A stretch of DNA of 22,586 nucleotides from Gammaproteobacteria bacterium (GCA_028064935.1 JAPTWT010000158.1:1-22586), one strand, 5' to 3'. Positions 15,073 to 21,719 are shown, counted from the first letter of the stretch. Notes: generated by a model not told the origin, from the sequence alone. Numbers and translations are program-made.

Positions 15073-15425
15073 TTGTTACCTCCGATTTGCGGTAGTGATG
15101 CCAGAAAGTCTTTATTGGATTGCGCCTGCCCTGCTCCAGTAGTGGCTTCACCCCTATGCGCGGCGGGGGAAATTACCGGCCTGACTGGAGCCGCGGCTGG
15201 TGGAGCCGCCAATCGGCCTTTTTCCATCTGCCAACATGCGGCGCGGTATGTGGCTCGCATCGCATTGGCCGCGCCAGCGGCTGATGGGTCAATGCCAACC
15301 TGGGCCCCGATCTCCGCTGTAATCTGGACCCAGGTGATGCCGCGCAACCTGGCGTCCTTGATTGCCTCTACCATGGGTAGCACCCGCGCCACGCGCGTAG
15401 CGGGCTTTAAATCTCGCAACGTCAT
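15069..15425 (-). CDS. Putative HTH DNA-binding protein, 118 aa, first gene of the transfer operon
   Basis: The start MTLRDLKPATRV is set by GAAGGAGACAGGCAT. The segment IKDARLRGITWVQITAEIGA (~23-42) has the spacing of a helix-turn-helix, as in StbA-like or TraK-like plasmid proteins that bind next to oriT and control the stb/tra operon. This is a pattern-based inference. Residues ~82-92 (VISPAAHRGEA) are encoded by dispersed element copy H, read through in frame, so its C-terminus is partly built from that repeat. An inverted repeat (15469-15482) upstream could be its operator. Confidence 0.65.
   Translation of the reverse strand: MTLRDLKPATRVARVLPMVEAIKDARLRGITWVQITAEIGAQVGIDPSAAGAANAMRATYRAACWQMEKGRLAAPPAAAPVRPVISPAAHRGEATTGAGQAQSNKDFLASLPQIGGNK
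15148..15174 (-). repeat. Dispersed hairpin element, copy H (inside a gene)
   Basis: Minus strand: TAATTTCCCCCGCCGCGCA then TAGGGGTGA. It lies within the 118 aa coding sequence, in the frame that reads ISPAAHRG. Confidence 0.82.
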
Positions 15426-15468
15426 ATGCCTGTCTCCTTCACTAAGGTCCTGCATCTATCGTATCGAC

Positions 15469-15482
15469 TGTGGAAAACCACA
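15469..15482. promoter_or_regulatory. Inverted repeat upstream of the transfer operon
   Basis: TGTGG-AAAA-CCACA is a perfect 5-bp-arm dyad about 45 bp before the start of the 118 aa gene. On the minus strand TACGAT (15458-15463) could be a -10, which would put the dyad in the -35 area. Operator for autoregulation is a reasonable guess. Confidence 0.4.
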
Positions 15483-15515
15483 ACGCGCCGAATCGCGCCG
15501 TTTTCAACCGCCTAT

Positions 15516-15541
15516 TCACCCCATGCGTGTTGGGGGAAATT
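15516..15541 (-). repeat. Dispersed hairpin element, copy I
   Basis: Minus strand: AATTTCCCCCAACACGCA then TGGGGTGA. It lies in non-coding DNA and its end touches the first CGGCGGATT repeat. Confidence 0.85.
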
Positions 15542-15600
15542 CGGCGGATTACGGTCGGGAATGATCGAAGTCGGCGTGTTTCGGCGGATTGCGGCGGATT
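15541..15600. repeat. Iteron-like repeats (T/G)CGGCGGATT
   Basis: TCGGCGGATT occurs at 15541-15550 and 15581-15590, and GCGGCGGATT at 15591-15600, spaced 40 and 10 bp, all direct. Related CCGCCGTTATT / CTCGCCGC sequences in the other orientation follow to ~15660. They look like binding sites for a replication or partition protein. Confidence 0.5.
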
Positions 15601-15712
15601 GCTGTGCCTTTCGGTGTCCGCTTTTAACCGCATCTCGCCGCTTTCCGCCGTTATTGCCGCTTCCTGTATAAAACACACCTTTTTAATACAATTCACGCCG
15701 AAACCCGCCGCC

Positions 15713-15735
15713 AAAAAACCCGCAAAAAAAGCGGG
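15713..15735 (-). terminator. Minus-strand terminator in the non-coding region
   Basis: On the minus strand CCCGC-TTTTTTT-GCGGG is followed by TTTTTT. It would stop transcription arriving from 16.5 kb, insulating the iteron/transfer-promoter area. An overlapping larger inverted repeat, GGGCCTC (15734-15740) and GAGGCCC (15756-15762), lies beside it. Confidence 0.6.
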
Positions 15736-15874
15736 GCCTCGTCATACACTTTTTTGAGGCCCTGCCTAGGTTTCTTCGACATTGGCTGTATTACAGATTT
15801 TCGCCTTTTCGCTCTGGCTTTTCGCCTTTAATCTTTTGATTTACTGCAACAATTTCCACCGCCGTAGGAGTTAG

Positions 15875-15975
15875 GCACCAGCACCGAAGGTGCGATGGTG
15901 TGAAAGTTTTGGGGACCCGCCCGACCGAAGGGAGGGGGGGGATAGGTTTTCGGGTTTGACCGACCGAAGGGAGGG
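15875..15975. repeat. Dyad plus direct repeats CCGACCGAAGGGAGGG
   Basis: A nested dyad, CACC-A-GCACC-GAA-GGTGC-GA-TGGTG, lies near 15877-15902. The 16-bp CCGACCGAAGGGAGGG follows twice as direct repeats (15921-15936 and 15960-15975). The shared CCGAAGG core links them. Function unknown; iteron-like. Confidence 0.6.
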
Positions 15976-16235
15976 CTAACACGAAACCATAGAAGGGAGA
16001 AACATCAGAGATAAAGTGGGGGTATAGGGAGGAAGTATAGGGACTCCGGATCGATCGTAGGGAGTTGGGATTATCGGGAGGGCCACTGCCCTACGCTGCC
16101 CTGCGCCCTGCGCTGCGCTACGCCCTGCCCGCCGCCCTGGACCTACCCACAGCAAACCAAAAAGGACCGACGCCGCCCGCGCCGTTGGTCCACACGAGGT
16201 CCGGCCCGCTCGGACCTCGCGGCCCTTGCCAAGGT

Positions 16236-16465
16236 CTTGTCCGTATCTTGTCCGTATAAAGTCGGGATCGGCTGCCACGCCTCGGCCTCACCAGGGGGGC
16301 TTGTCCGTATTTTGTCCGTATAAAGTCGGGATCGCCTGACCCCGCCTCGGCCTCACCAGGGGGGCTTGTCCGTATTTTGTCCGTATAAAGTCGGGATCGC
16401 CTGACCCCGCCTCGGCCTTACCAGGGGGCTTGTCCGTATTTTGTCCGTATAAAGTCGGGATCGCC
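16236..16465. repeat. 64-65 bp tandem repeat array with paired TTGTCCGTAT boxes
   Basis: Units start at 16236, 16300, 16365 and 16429 (periods 64, 65 and 64; the last is partial). Each contains TTGTCCGTAT twice, 11 bp apart, then AAAGTCGGGATCG and a CCTCGGCCT/CCAGGGGGG spacer. The eight boxes fall on the same DNA face within each pair. The period is not a multiple of three, so the array is not coding. It fits iterons of an origin or a multi-site operator; CGTATTTTGTCCGTATAAAG also loosely recalls MobF nic regions, which is weak. Confidence 0.85.
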
Positions 16466-16473
16466 AAGGCGAG

Positions 16474-16493
16474 CCCCGGCCTTCCGGCCGGGG
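16474..16493. other. Strong GC hairpin after the tandem array
   Basis: CCCCGGCC-TTCC-GGCCGGGG is a perfect 8-bp stem, 36 bp beyond the stop of the 130 aa gene in its direction of transcription. It lacks a T run, so it may be a weak terminator, an RNA stabiliser or a part of the origin. Confidence 0.5.
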
Positions 16494-16528
16494 TGTGGTG
16501 GTGGGGATGCTGCGGGGGTTGGGGGGGG

Positions 16529-16921
16529 TTAGTAGCCTGACTCGGCCAAAGTGTCGATGGTCGCGCACCCCGCCGGGGCCTTCGGGGCGCTGCCGCTCCA
16601 GCCGGTGTCCTGGGCACCCGTGCGGGCCTGGCAATACCGGACGGCGCGCCGCCACTCCGCCGTCCCTTCTGATGCTTCCGAGGTCCAGTGCCCAGACCCA
16701 CCCACCGAGCCAGTGCCCTGACTGTAGTAGCGCACGATCTGCGCTATCGGGGCGCTGCGCGTCGGTGGCGAAAACTTATGGAGCAGGTGCGCACCCATGA
16801 CCGCCGCAACCGTCACGCCACCCAGCAATCCGCCCGCCTTTACCAACAGGTCCAGCCAATGGTGCGCGGGGTGTGCCTCGCTGTAAAATTGTGGTTGATA
16901 GCTTTGTGGTTGATAGCTCAT
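16529..16921 (-). CDS. Small membrane-anchored protein, 130 aa
   Basis: The N-terminus has a short repeat, SYQPQSYQPQFY, followed by a hydrophobic segment at ~27-47 (LLVKAGGLLGGVTVAAVMGA). The C-terminal ~75 residues are Ser/Gly-rich with two cysteines and several Trp. CGGAGGTCACCGTC precedes the ATG, which overlaps the stop of the upstream 92 aa gene (TCATGA). One span with a periplasmic tail is the simplest topology. No family recognised. Confidence 0.6.
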   Translation of the reverse strand: MSYQPQSYQPQFYSEAHPAHHWLDLLVKAGGLLGGVTVAAVMGAHLLHKFSPPTRSAPIAQIVRYYSQGTGSVGGSGHWTSEASEGTAEWRRAVRYCQARTGAQDTGWSGSAPKAPAGCATIDTLAESGY

Positions 16922-17196
16922 GACGGTGACCTCCGTTTTTTGCGCGACGTGCGCGCCTTCACCCTATGCGCGGCTGGGGAAATTGGTGTTTTCTTTTCCA
17001 GTTTCGCCAAGGCCTTTTCGCACGCCCGAAACACCCACGCCTGCCGACTTACCTTCGCAGCTTTAACTACCTCATCAATTCTTTTGAGAAGGGGGGTCGG
17101 CCACGCCATGCTTACGCGCCGCAGATCGTTTTTGTGTGCGGCGAAATACTTCTGCACACTTTCCAGGTGCCTGCGTTTTTTCTCTATCGCGTCCAC
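16918..17196 (-). CDS. Ribbon-helix-helix-like protein with element-encoded tail, 92 aa
   Basis: The GTG start is supported by GAGGATAACGCG. Residues ~27-68 (RRVSMAWPTPLLKRIDEVVK, AKVSRQAWVFRACEKALA) look like a ribbon-helix-helix DNA-binding domain. Directly after LEKK the frame runs through dispersed element copy J (PISPAAHRVKA) into a basic tail. The domain therefore probably ended near here before the element arrived. It may act as a local repressor, for example at the operator ahead of the 140 aa gene. Inference only. Confidence 0.6.
   Translation of the reverse strand: MDAIEKKRRHLESVQKYFAAHKNDLRRVSMAWPTPLLKRIDEVVKAAKVSRQAWVFRACEKALAKLEKKTPISPAAHRVKARTSRKKRRSPS
16959..16984 (-). repeat. 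Dispersed hairpin element, copy J (inside a gene)
   Basis: Minus strand: ACCAATTTCCCCAGCCGCGCA then TAGGGTGA. It is read in frame by the 92 aa RHH-like gene, and the 130 aa gene follows it. Confidence 0.82.
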
Positions 17197-17208
17197 CGCG
17201 TTATCCTC

Positions 17209-17231
17209 AAAAAATGGGCCGTCCGTGGCCC
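17209..17231 (-). terminator. Terminator between the 140 aa and 92 aa genes
   Basis: On the minus strand GGGCC-ACGGAC-GGCCC is followed by ATTTTTT, right after the stop of the 140 aa gene. The stem is short, so read-through to the 92 aa gene is likely. Confidence 0.6.
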
Positions 17232-17241
17232 TTCACTTACA

Positions 17242-17664
17242 TCAATCCGAGTCTTCCATGGACTCGGCTTCCATCTCGGCGAGTTCCATTTCAACCTCGG
17301 CGGCGATCTCCGCCTCCAACTCCAACTCGGCCGCCTCCTCCGCCGCTGCTATCGCATCCGCAAGATTGTCAAATGTCGAGTTGTATTCGTCGCAATGGCA
17401 CGACTGCATTCCATTCGCGATGGCATCCCCATACCACTCTCCATTTACCTTTCCCTCGGGGCCGGTGCAGAGGATGGCGGGGTAGTTGATGCAGGCCGCT
17501 ATGCCGTCGCTGTAGGATTTCTCCATGGAGAATTCCTTCACCTCCCCATCCGGGGAGTATGAAAGGCGGGTGTAGACCCACTCGGTGGGGTTGATGTCCA
17601 TAGAGCTCACACACCTCTCAATGCCAGCATCCTTCAACATTTTCGCCAGTTCGTTCCGATTCAT
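17242..17664 (-). CDS. Hypothetical acidic protein, 140 aa
   Basis: The start MNRNELAKMLKDAG is set by AGAGAGGTGAAGTTT. The first ~90 residues form a mixed alpha/beta domain with four cysteines (IERCVSSMD, AACINYP, ILCTGPEG, SCHCDEY). The last ~45 are a highly acidic Ala/Glu helix (AAAEEAAELELEAEIAAEVE), probably coiled coil. Base composition is less GC-rich than the neighbours. It could be a regulatory or anti-defence protein, since extreme acidity suggests DNA mimicry, but no family is recognised. A strong promoter with an operator lies just upstream. Confidence 0.7.
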   Translation of the reverse strand: MNRNELAKMLKDAGIERCVSSMDINPTEWVYTRLSYSPDGEVKEFSMEKSYSDGIAACINYPAILCTGPEGKVNGEWYGDAIANGMQSCHCDEYNSTFDNLADAIAAAEEAAELELEAEIAAEVEMELAEMEAESMEDSD

Positions 17665-17712
17665 AAACTTCACCTCTCTTTGTTTGTCGCCCCGCACGGG
17701 GGCTATGACTAC

Positions 17713-17741
17713 AGCATAGCGCTATCAACATGTTGATGCAA
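17713..17741 (-). promoter_or_regulatory. Promoter with embedded palindromic operator, upstream of the 140 aa gene
   Basis: On the minus strand TTGCAT (-35, 17736-17741) and TATGCT (-10, 17713-17718) are separated by 17 bp. The spacer contains the perfect 14-bp palindrome ATCAACATGTTGAT (17724-17737). A repressor bound there would block polymerase. A GCCCC/GGGGC hairpin lies in the leader before the ribosome binding site. Confidence 0.7.
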
Positions 17742-17810
17742 GCCCTTTTTTCATCGAGCCGACGAGCGGTCATTTCCAGGGATGAGTGGCCAAAAATTTG
17801 ATCGTTTTTC

Positions 17811-17828
17811 GTACCACTTTTTGAGCCA
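17811..17828. promoter_or_regulatory. Second copy of the 18-bp sequence found at 1259-1276
   Basis: GTACCACTTTTTGAGCCA is the exact reverse complement of the sequence over the start of the HTH-methyltransferase gene. Here it lies in a non-coding gap between the OmpA-like terminator and the 140 aa promoter. Confidence 0.35.
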
Positions 17829-17837
17829 GCCCGGACA

Positions 17838-17866
17838 TAAAAAAGGCCCCCATCCTTGGGGGCCAA
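17838..17866 (-). terminator. Intrinsic terminator after the OmpA-like gene
   Basis: On the minus strand GGCCCCC-AAGGAT-GGGGGCC is followed by TTTTTTATG. The stem is almost identical to the hairpin at 7792-7811. Confidence 0.88.
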
Positions 17867-17909
17867 TTGCCGTCATGGACGGCAGGGAGGTTTTGCATCG
17901 TGAACCGAT

Positions 17910-19472
17910 TTAGAACCGTCCGCGCAGGCTTAGTTCCGCGCTCTTGGTAACGGCTGTTTCCATGGAAAACATGTAGCCGCCGCCGGTCTCGCTTTCATAG
18001 TTGTACGATGCTTGCGCCCACAGCCCTGGCGTGAGGCGTTTTTCCAGGCTGATTGTCAGCCCTGGATTGTAGCTGTTCCATGGCCGGGCTGGGTTGTATG
18101 GCGCGAGCGCCTGCATCAAAGTTCCGGGCAGCACTGCCCCAAAAGACTCGAACTTTTCACCGCCCACATAGATGAGCCCGCCGCCCCATCCGTCGCCGCG
18201 GACGCCCAGTTTCACGATCTTCCCCATTGTGATCGATGCGTCGTTGGCCGCACAGATTTGGCAGTCCGGGAAGGCTGCGCCCAAAGACAGGCTCACACCA
18301 CGCCCATGCACCGTCCCCATCAGAACCCGCGGAGCATTGTAGCCATATCCGCCCCACGGACTTTGGGAGTACCCGATTTTCCATCCCTGGCCGGAGATCG
18401 CCAGACTTGGGGTAACCGAGATCGCCGAGCCGCCGGCCGCGCTGGTCGAGGCTGTGGTGATCGTCGGGCACCCTTGGGTGGTGCAGGTCGGAGACATCCA
18501 CTGGCTCGTCTCCCCGCCTGACAACGATTGCTCGCCCAGCCAGCCGATCTTGATCCCGGGCGTGAACGTCACCCCCCAAAGATTCCACGGGGACTTGATG
18601 GACCCATGCAAAAACTCGGTGCTCACCGCGTCGCGCGTATTGAGCGGGGCAAACAAGATCGTGTTAAACCCTAGGATCACATTTTCGGTCCCCTGCAAAA
18701 CCGGATTGCTCACCTGCCATTTTTGGGACATGCCGGCCAGAGAGAATTGCAGTGGAATTGAGTACGGCGTCCAAAAATTGAACGCCACCGGACGGCGGGT
18801 GTGGAGGGCAAAACCATACCCGCTTGACTGGTAGTTATCGCCGGCGGTGGAAGCGCCGTTGTACCCGGGGGCAAAAGAATTTTCCGCCATTGTCCGAGTT
18901 GTGTACCAGGCCGATCCGGTATAAAACGGGCGAGCCTTGGCCTTCACCGGCACCGCCTTGGGCATGGACTTGTGGGCCGCCGCCTCTAGGCTTGCCACCT
19001 GCGCCTCCAGACGATTCAGTGCTGCCCTCTGTCCCTGGCCGGTCGGGGTTGCCGCCTCATGACCGCCATGTGCCAACGCCTGGCGGGTCGTGGCGTCCAC
19101 GATCACCTGGCGGTCCTGCGCGGCCGTCCCACGGCTCACGATCCCCACAAATTGGCTCACGATCTTGCGACGCGGGATGCCGGCCGCCACCAACGCATTG
19201 CGCACCGCCGCGGCCCTTTCTCCGGACAGAACAAAATTGAACGCCCGCCCGCCAATCGGCGAGGCTCCAGCCCGTAGCAAAACAACCTGACCCGGGCTCT
19301 TCGTCGCCGCCTTGGCTTGGGTGAGCAGGCTTTTGGAGATGCTGGTTGGGGTAGTGGAGCCGTTGGCAAAATTCACGACCCCGATCTGTGTGGCATGGGC
19401 GGCCGCGATCGTCAAAAAGATCATGGCCCCCCATGCGATCATAAAAAAGCGATATGGCTTGTTGGCCTTCAT
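17910..19472 (-). CDS. OmpA-like domain fused to an outer-membrane beta-barrel, 520 aa
   Basis: The start MKANKPYRFF follows ATAGGAGGTACCGAC. A signal peptide (FFMIAWGAMIFLTIAAAHA) is followed by an OmpA/MotB-like peptidoglycan-binding-type domain at ~28-135 (GVVNFANGSTTPTS, then GRAFNFVLSGERAAAVRNAL and QVIVDATT). A short coiled coil (ALNRLEAQVASLEAAAHK) links to ~330 residues of barrel-like strands ending in Phe (LSLRGRF). OmpA domains usually sit at the C-terminus; an N-terminal placement is unusual. The barrel shares SxGYGF, VTPSLAI, YSQSPW, APR and NPARPWNSYNPG with the 316 aa protein at 6823. It may act at the envelope of the donor or recipient cell. Confidence 0.78.
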   Translation of the reverse strand: MKANKPYRFFMIAWGAMIFLTIAAAHATQIGVVNFANGSTTPTSISKSLLTQAKAATKSPGQVVLLRAGASPIGGRAFNFVLSGERAAAVRNALVAAGIPRRKIVSQFVGIVSRGTAAQDRQVIVDATTRQALAHGGHEAATPTGQGQRAALNRLEAQVASLEAAAHKSMPKAVPVKAKARPFYTGSAWYTTRTMAENSFAPGYNGASTAGDNYQSSGYGFALHTRRPVAFNFWTPYSIPLQFSLAGMSQKWQVSNPVLQGTENVILGFNTILFAPLNTRDAVSTEFLHGSIKSPWNLWGVTFTPGIKIGWLGEQSLSGGETSQWMSPTCTTQGCPTITTASTSAAGGSAISVTPSLAISGQGWKIGYSQSPWGGYGYNAPRVLMGTVHGRGVSLSLGAAFPDCQICAANDASITMGKIVKLGVRGDGWGGGLIYVGGEKFESFGAVLPGTLMQALAPYNPARPWNSYNPGLTISLEKRLTPGLWAQASYNYESETGGGYMFSMETAVTKSAELSLRGRF

Positions 19473-19510
19473 GTCGGTACCTCCTATGCCACCACGGATT
19501 GGGAGCTTCT

Positions 19511-19534
19511 GGTACATGGGGCTTGGGGGAAATT
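19511..19534 (-). repeat. Dispersed hairpin element, diverged copy K
   Basis: Minus strand: GCACACCAATTTCCCCCAAG then CCCCATGTACC. The left half is conserved, including the flanking GCACACC shared with copy D; the right half has diverged. It sits upstream of the OmpA-like gene and at the left edge of the plus-strand cargo. Confidence 0.7.
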
Positions 19535-19600
19535 GGTGTGCATTGCGTCATCAAGAACCGCGTGGTAGAACAGTCTTATTCCATTTCTTGGGCCCGGACA

Positions 19601-20980
19601 GTGAAGCACCGTAGAAGAAAACCCCGCCTAACCGTTATTGTTGGGGCAGGCGCAACTACCGGCGCTGTCATTGCAAGCCTTCGTTGGCAGAAAGATGGAC
19701 TTGGCAAGCCGCTTTCCGAAGATGTTATAAAAAGACAGGACAACTACTCGACACAACATCTGACAGAGAAAATTGGCCGCTTAGGTGCTCCGCAAGCCGT
19801 GATAGCCGGTACGCCCTACGGACGTGGTGCCCGCGATGTCCCGGGCACACCACCCCGGCGTTACGACACGCAGGTTTCCGTCATACCGTGGCTTATGCAG
19901 GCCCTGGGGGCCTATTATCGCGCGCCCAACTTTGAAACCTTGCTGGGTGTTATTGAAGACTTGGAGATGTTTGCGGGCAGCCAGCACAACCTCACCGCAC
20001 GAGACGAGTACCGCTTTCCTCTCAATGCATTCTTGGACCCTCTCCCACGGCACGCGTTCCTACTGGATAGACTCCTACTTCAAGAGGCGCGCAGACAAAT
20101 CGTGGCCACCCTTATGGAGCATGTCCCAGACAAGGAACACTATGCTGCGATTCAGTATCGGGCGAGCTTTGATGTACTCAAGAAATCCTTCGACTTGGAC
20201 GTTTTCACACTCAATTACGATCTTTTGCTTGACGCGGCTCTAACATCGAACGGCCAACAACCTTTTGATGGGTTTACCCGAGATGTGGGATCTAACGGGC
20301 CTGTGGCACACACCTTCGACCGGTCCGATTTTATCGCAAGGGGACAAAGGGAACCCTGCACGCTCATTCACTTGCATGGCTGTAGCCTTTTCGGCTACAT
20401 CGCAGACCGAACAAACACGATTCGGTTTGACGAAATCGTCAAACACCACAACATTCACGCAGCTCTAAGATCCCTAACAGGCAGCATTCGCAGCGAGACC
20501 ACACAGAATGGCGAGATTTTAAGCGCAGGTCCCATAATCTCTGGCGTAAACAAGATCGCCAAGATCACGGCAACCATGGTCCCTTATGGCTATTACTATC
20601 AAGCCTTGGGTAACGCGATTTCATCCAACTCCAGACTTTTAATCATAGGCTATGGCGGCGCTGATCCTCACGTAAATGCGTGGATTGACCAGTTTCAATA
20701 TATCCACGGCCAAGCTCGCCGGGCCGTTGTGGTTCTGGGAGGCGGCGCAAGCGCATGGCTCTCCTTTACGCGGCAGACCACGATAGACCGTCTCGTAGAT
20801 GCCGTTGACAATAAGATTCCCACAAAGACTTTTAGCCTCAATAGCGGGCTCCAACGAGTCACAGATGCGACACTTTTATCGCATGATGGCTTTCCCATTT
20901 CGGCCGAAAGCACCGACGCTATTGCCCGGTTCCTAAAAGCGATGGATGTTGGTCATTTAGATGCGGATATCAGTCGATAA
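19601..20980 (+). CDS. SIR2-like domain protein (probable defence NADase or ADP-ribosyl/NAD-binding protein), ~459 aa
   Basis: SIR2-like (SIR2_2-type) landmarks in order: TVIVGAGATTG near the N-terminus (~11-21), VFTLNYDLLLDAALT (~201-215), TLIHLHGC (~254-261) and LLIIGYGGADPHVNAWI (~346-362). Such domains bind NAD, and many stand-alone SIR2 proteins deplete NAD during phage infection. No second effector domain or recognised partner is evident. The GTG start before KHRRRKPR was chosen because the Rossmann-like first strand follows at once; no clear Shine-Dalgarno is visible, and the frame stays open to 19454. Composition is AT-richer than the transfer genes, consistent with acquired cargo. 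Confidence 0.75.
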   Translation: MKHRRRKPRLTVIVGAGATTGAVIASLRWQKDGLGKPLSEDVIKRQDNYSTQHLTEKIGRLGAPQAVIAGTPYGRGARDVPGTPPRRYDTQVSVIPWLMQALGAYYRAPNFETLLGVIEDLEMFAGSQHNLTARDEYRFPLNAFLDPLPRHAFLLDRLLLQEARRQIVATLMEHVPDKEHYAAIQYRASFDVLKKSFDLDVFTLNYDLLLDAALTSNGQQPFDGFTRDVGSNGPVAHTFDRSDFIARGQREPCTLIHLHGCSLFGYIADRTNTIRFDEIVKHHNIHAALRSLTGSIRSETTQNGEILSAGPIISGVNKIAKITATMVPYGYYYQALGNAISSNSRLLIIGYGGADPHVNAWIDQFQYIHGQARRAVVVLGGGASAWLSFTRQTTIDRLVDAVDNKIPTKTFSLNSGLQRVTDATLLSHDGFPISAESTDAIARFLKAMDVGHLDADISR

Positions 20981-21061
20981 CGTGGGCTGCAATGTCGCTA
21001 ATTCATATTTTGACGCGGACTTAACGAAAAACAATTGATAACGACAAAGGACGTACATATT

Positions 21062-21541
21062 ATGCCTATTAAGCTACGCTGGGTCGGACCTTTTAATCTT
21101 GTCGATGGCGCAAAAGAACATCTTATATATACGATCCCAAATAAAGGAACAATTCCGGAAGGGCCTGGCGTTTATGTTTTTTCTAGGCTGTACGGGGACA
21201 ATGTGGTAGAGCCTCTCTATATCGGAAAAGCAAAAAACGTTCGCGACCGTATACCGCAGCATCTAACAAAGAACGTAAAACTTATGACGCGCATAAAGAA
21301 TATTCCATTAAATGGTTCACGCGTTCTTCATGTCGGCGTTCTTGAGGACCATCAGGGAATGCCCACGGAGAGTGCGATTAGGATCGCTGAGCGCGCGCTG
21401 ATTAGCGCGGCCATAATTAAAGGGTATGAACTGCTAAACCTACAGGGAACCAAAACGCCCGTCTATACAATTGAGGGGTCGGGCAGAAAGGATGCGCGTC
21501 GGTGGTGGCCAGATATAAACACTCTTGAGGTGCCGAAGTAA
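21062..21541 (+). CDS. GIY-YIG nuclease family protein, 159 aa
   Basis: The GIY-YIG core is visible: GPGVYVF (34-40), PLYIGKAKNVRDRIPQHL (51-68) with the catalytic-type Arg61/63, and Glu110 in RIAERALISAA, followed by GYELLN. It should cut DNA through a single-metal mechanism. The ATG follows AAAGGACG at a long spacing; a TTG at 21035 is an alternative. No DNA-binding domain is fused, which resembles stand-alone GIY-YIG proteins in defence islands. It lies 81 bp after the SIR2 gene, in the same direction and with similar low GC, so the two are likely a unit. Confidence 0.8.
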   Translation: MPIKLRWVGPFNLVDGAKEHLIYTIPNKGTIPEGPGVYVFSRLYGDNVVEPLYIGKAKNVRDRIPQHLTKNVKLMTRIKNIPLNGSRVLHVGVLEDHQGMPTESAIRIAERALISAAIIKGYELLNLQGTKTPVYTIEGSGRKDARRWWPDINTLEVPK

Positions 21542-21719
21542 CCGGCCACCACGGCCTTCATTCGCTGCGCTCCTTCGCTTCCCGTTCAGCCTCCTCAAGC
21601 AGCGGCGCAAAGGCGTTGGCCGTCGCCTGCCGCCGATCGACGTGCCGCGCGTCGTGGTCACCGCACCCGGCATGCGCCGGGCGCCATCAATCGTCCCTCA
21701 GACGGTTTGGGGCGCAGGT

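Larger units (their letters stand above)
15426..16528. other. 1.1-kb non-coding, repeat-rich region; candidate oriT/oriV
   Basis: No convincing gene is found here; ORFs on both strands are made of repeats or lack start signals. From left to right it holds an inverted repeat, element copy I, CGGCGGATT iterons, a minus-strand terminator, a larger inverted repeat, dyad and direct repeats around 15875-15975, a C/G-rich low-complexity stretch (16081-16140), a 64-65 bp tandem array and a strong hairpin. In MobF plasmids such as R388 oriT lies next to the stb and trw genes, so this gap upstream of the leader operon is the best oriT candidate; an oriV is equally possible. No nic site is firmly identified. 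Confidence 0.55.

Noticed and set aside
15442..15714. 90 aa minus-strand ORF in the non-coding region
   Set aside because: It is composed of the iterons and element copy I, has no convincing ribosome binding site and resembles no protein.
16288..16701. 137 aa minus-strand ORF across the tandem array
   Set aside because: The repeat period is not a multiple of three, so the apparent peptide repeats change frame; it also overlaps the 130 aa gene.
17618..17866. 82 aa minus-strand ORF upstream of the 140 aa gene
   Set aside because: It runs through a terminator, the promoter and the operator palindrome and overlaps the 140 aa start; it is not consistent with a gene.
21440..21673. 77 aa minus-strand ORF after the GIY-YIG gene
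   Set aside because: It overlaps the nuclease C-terminus antisense and has no ribosome binding site; at most the region holds a gene remnant in another frame.
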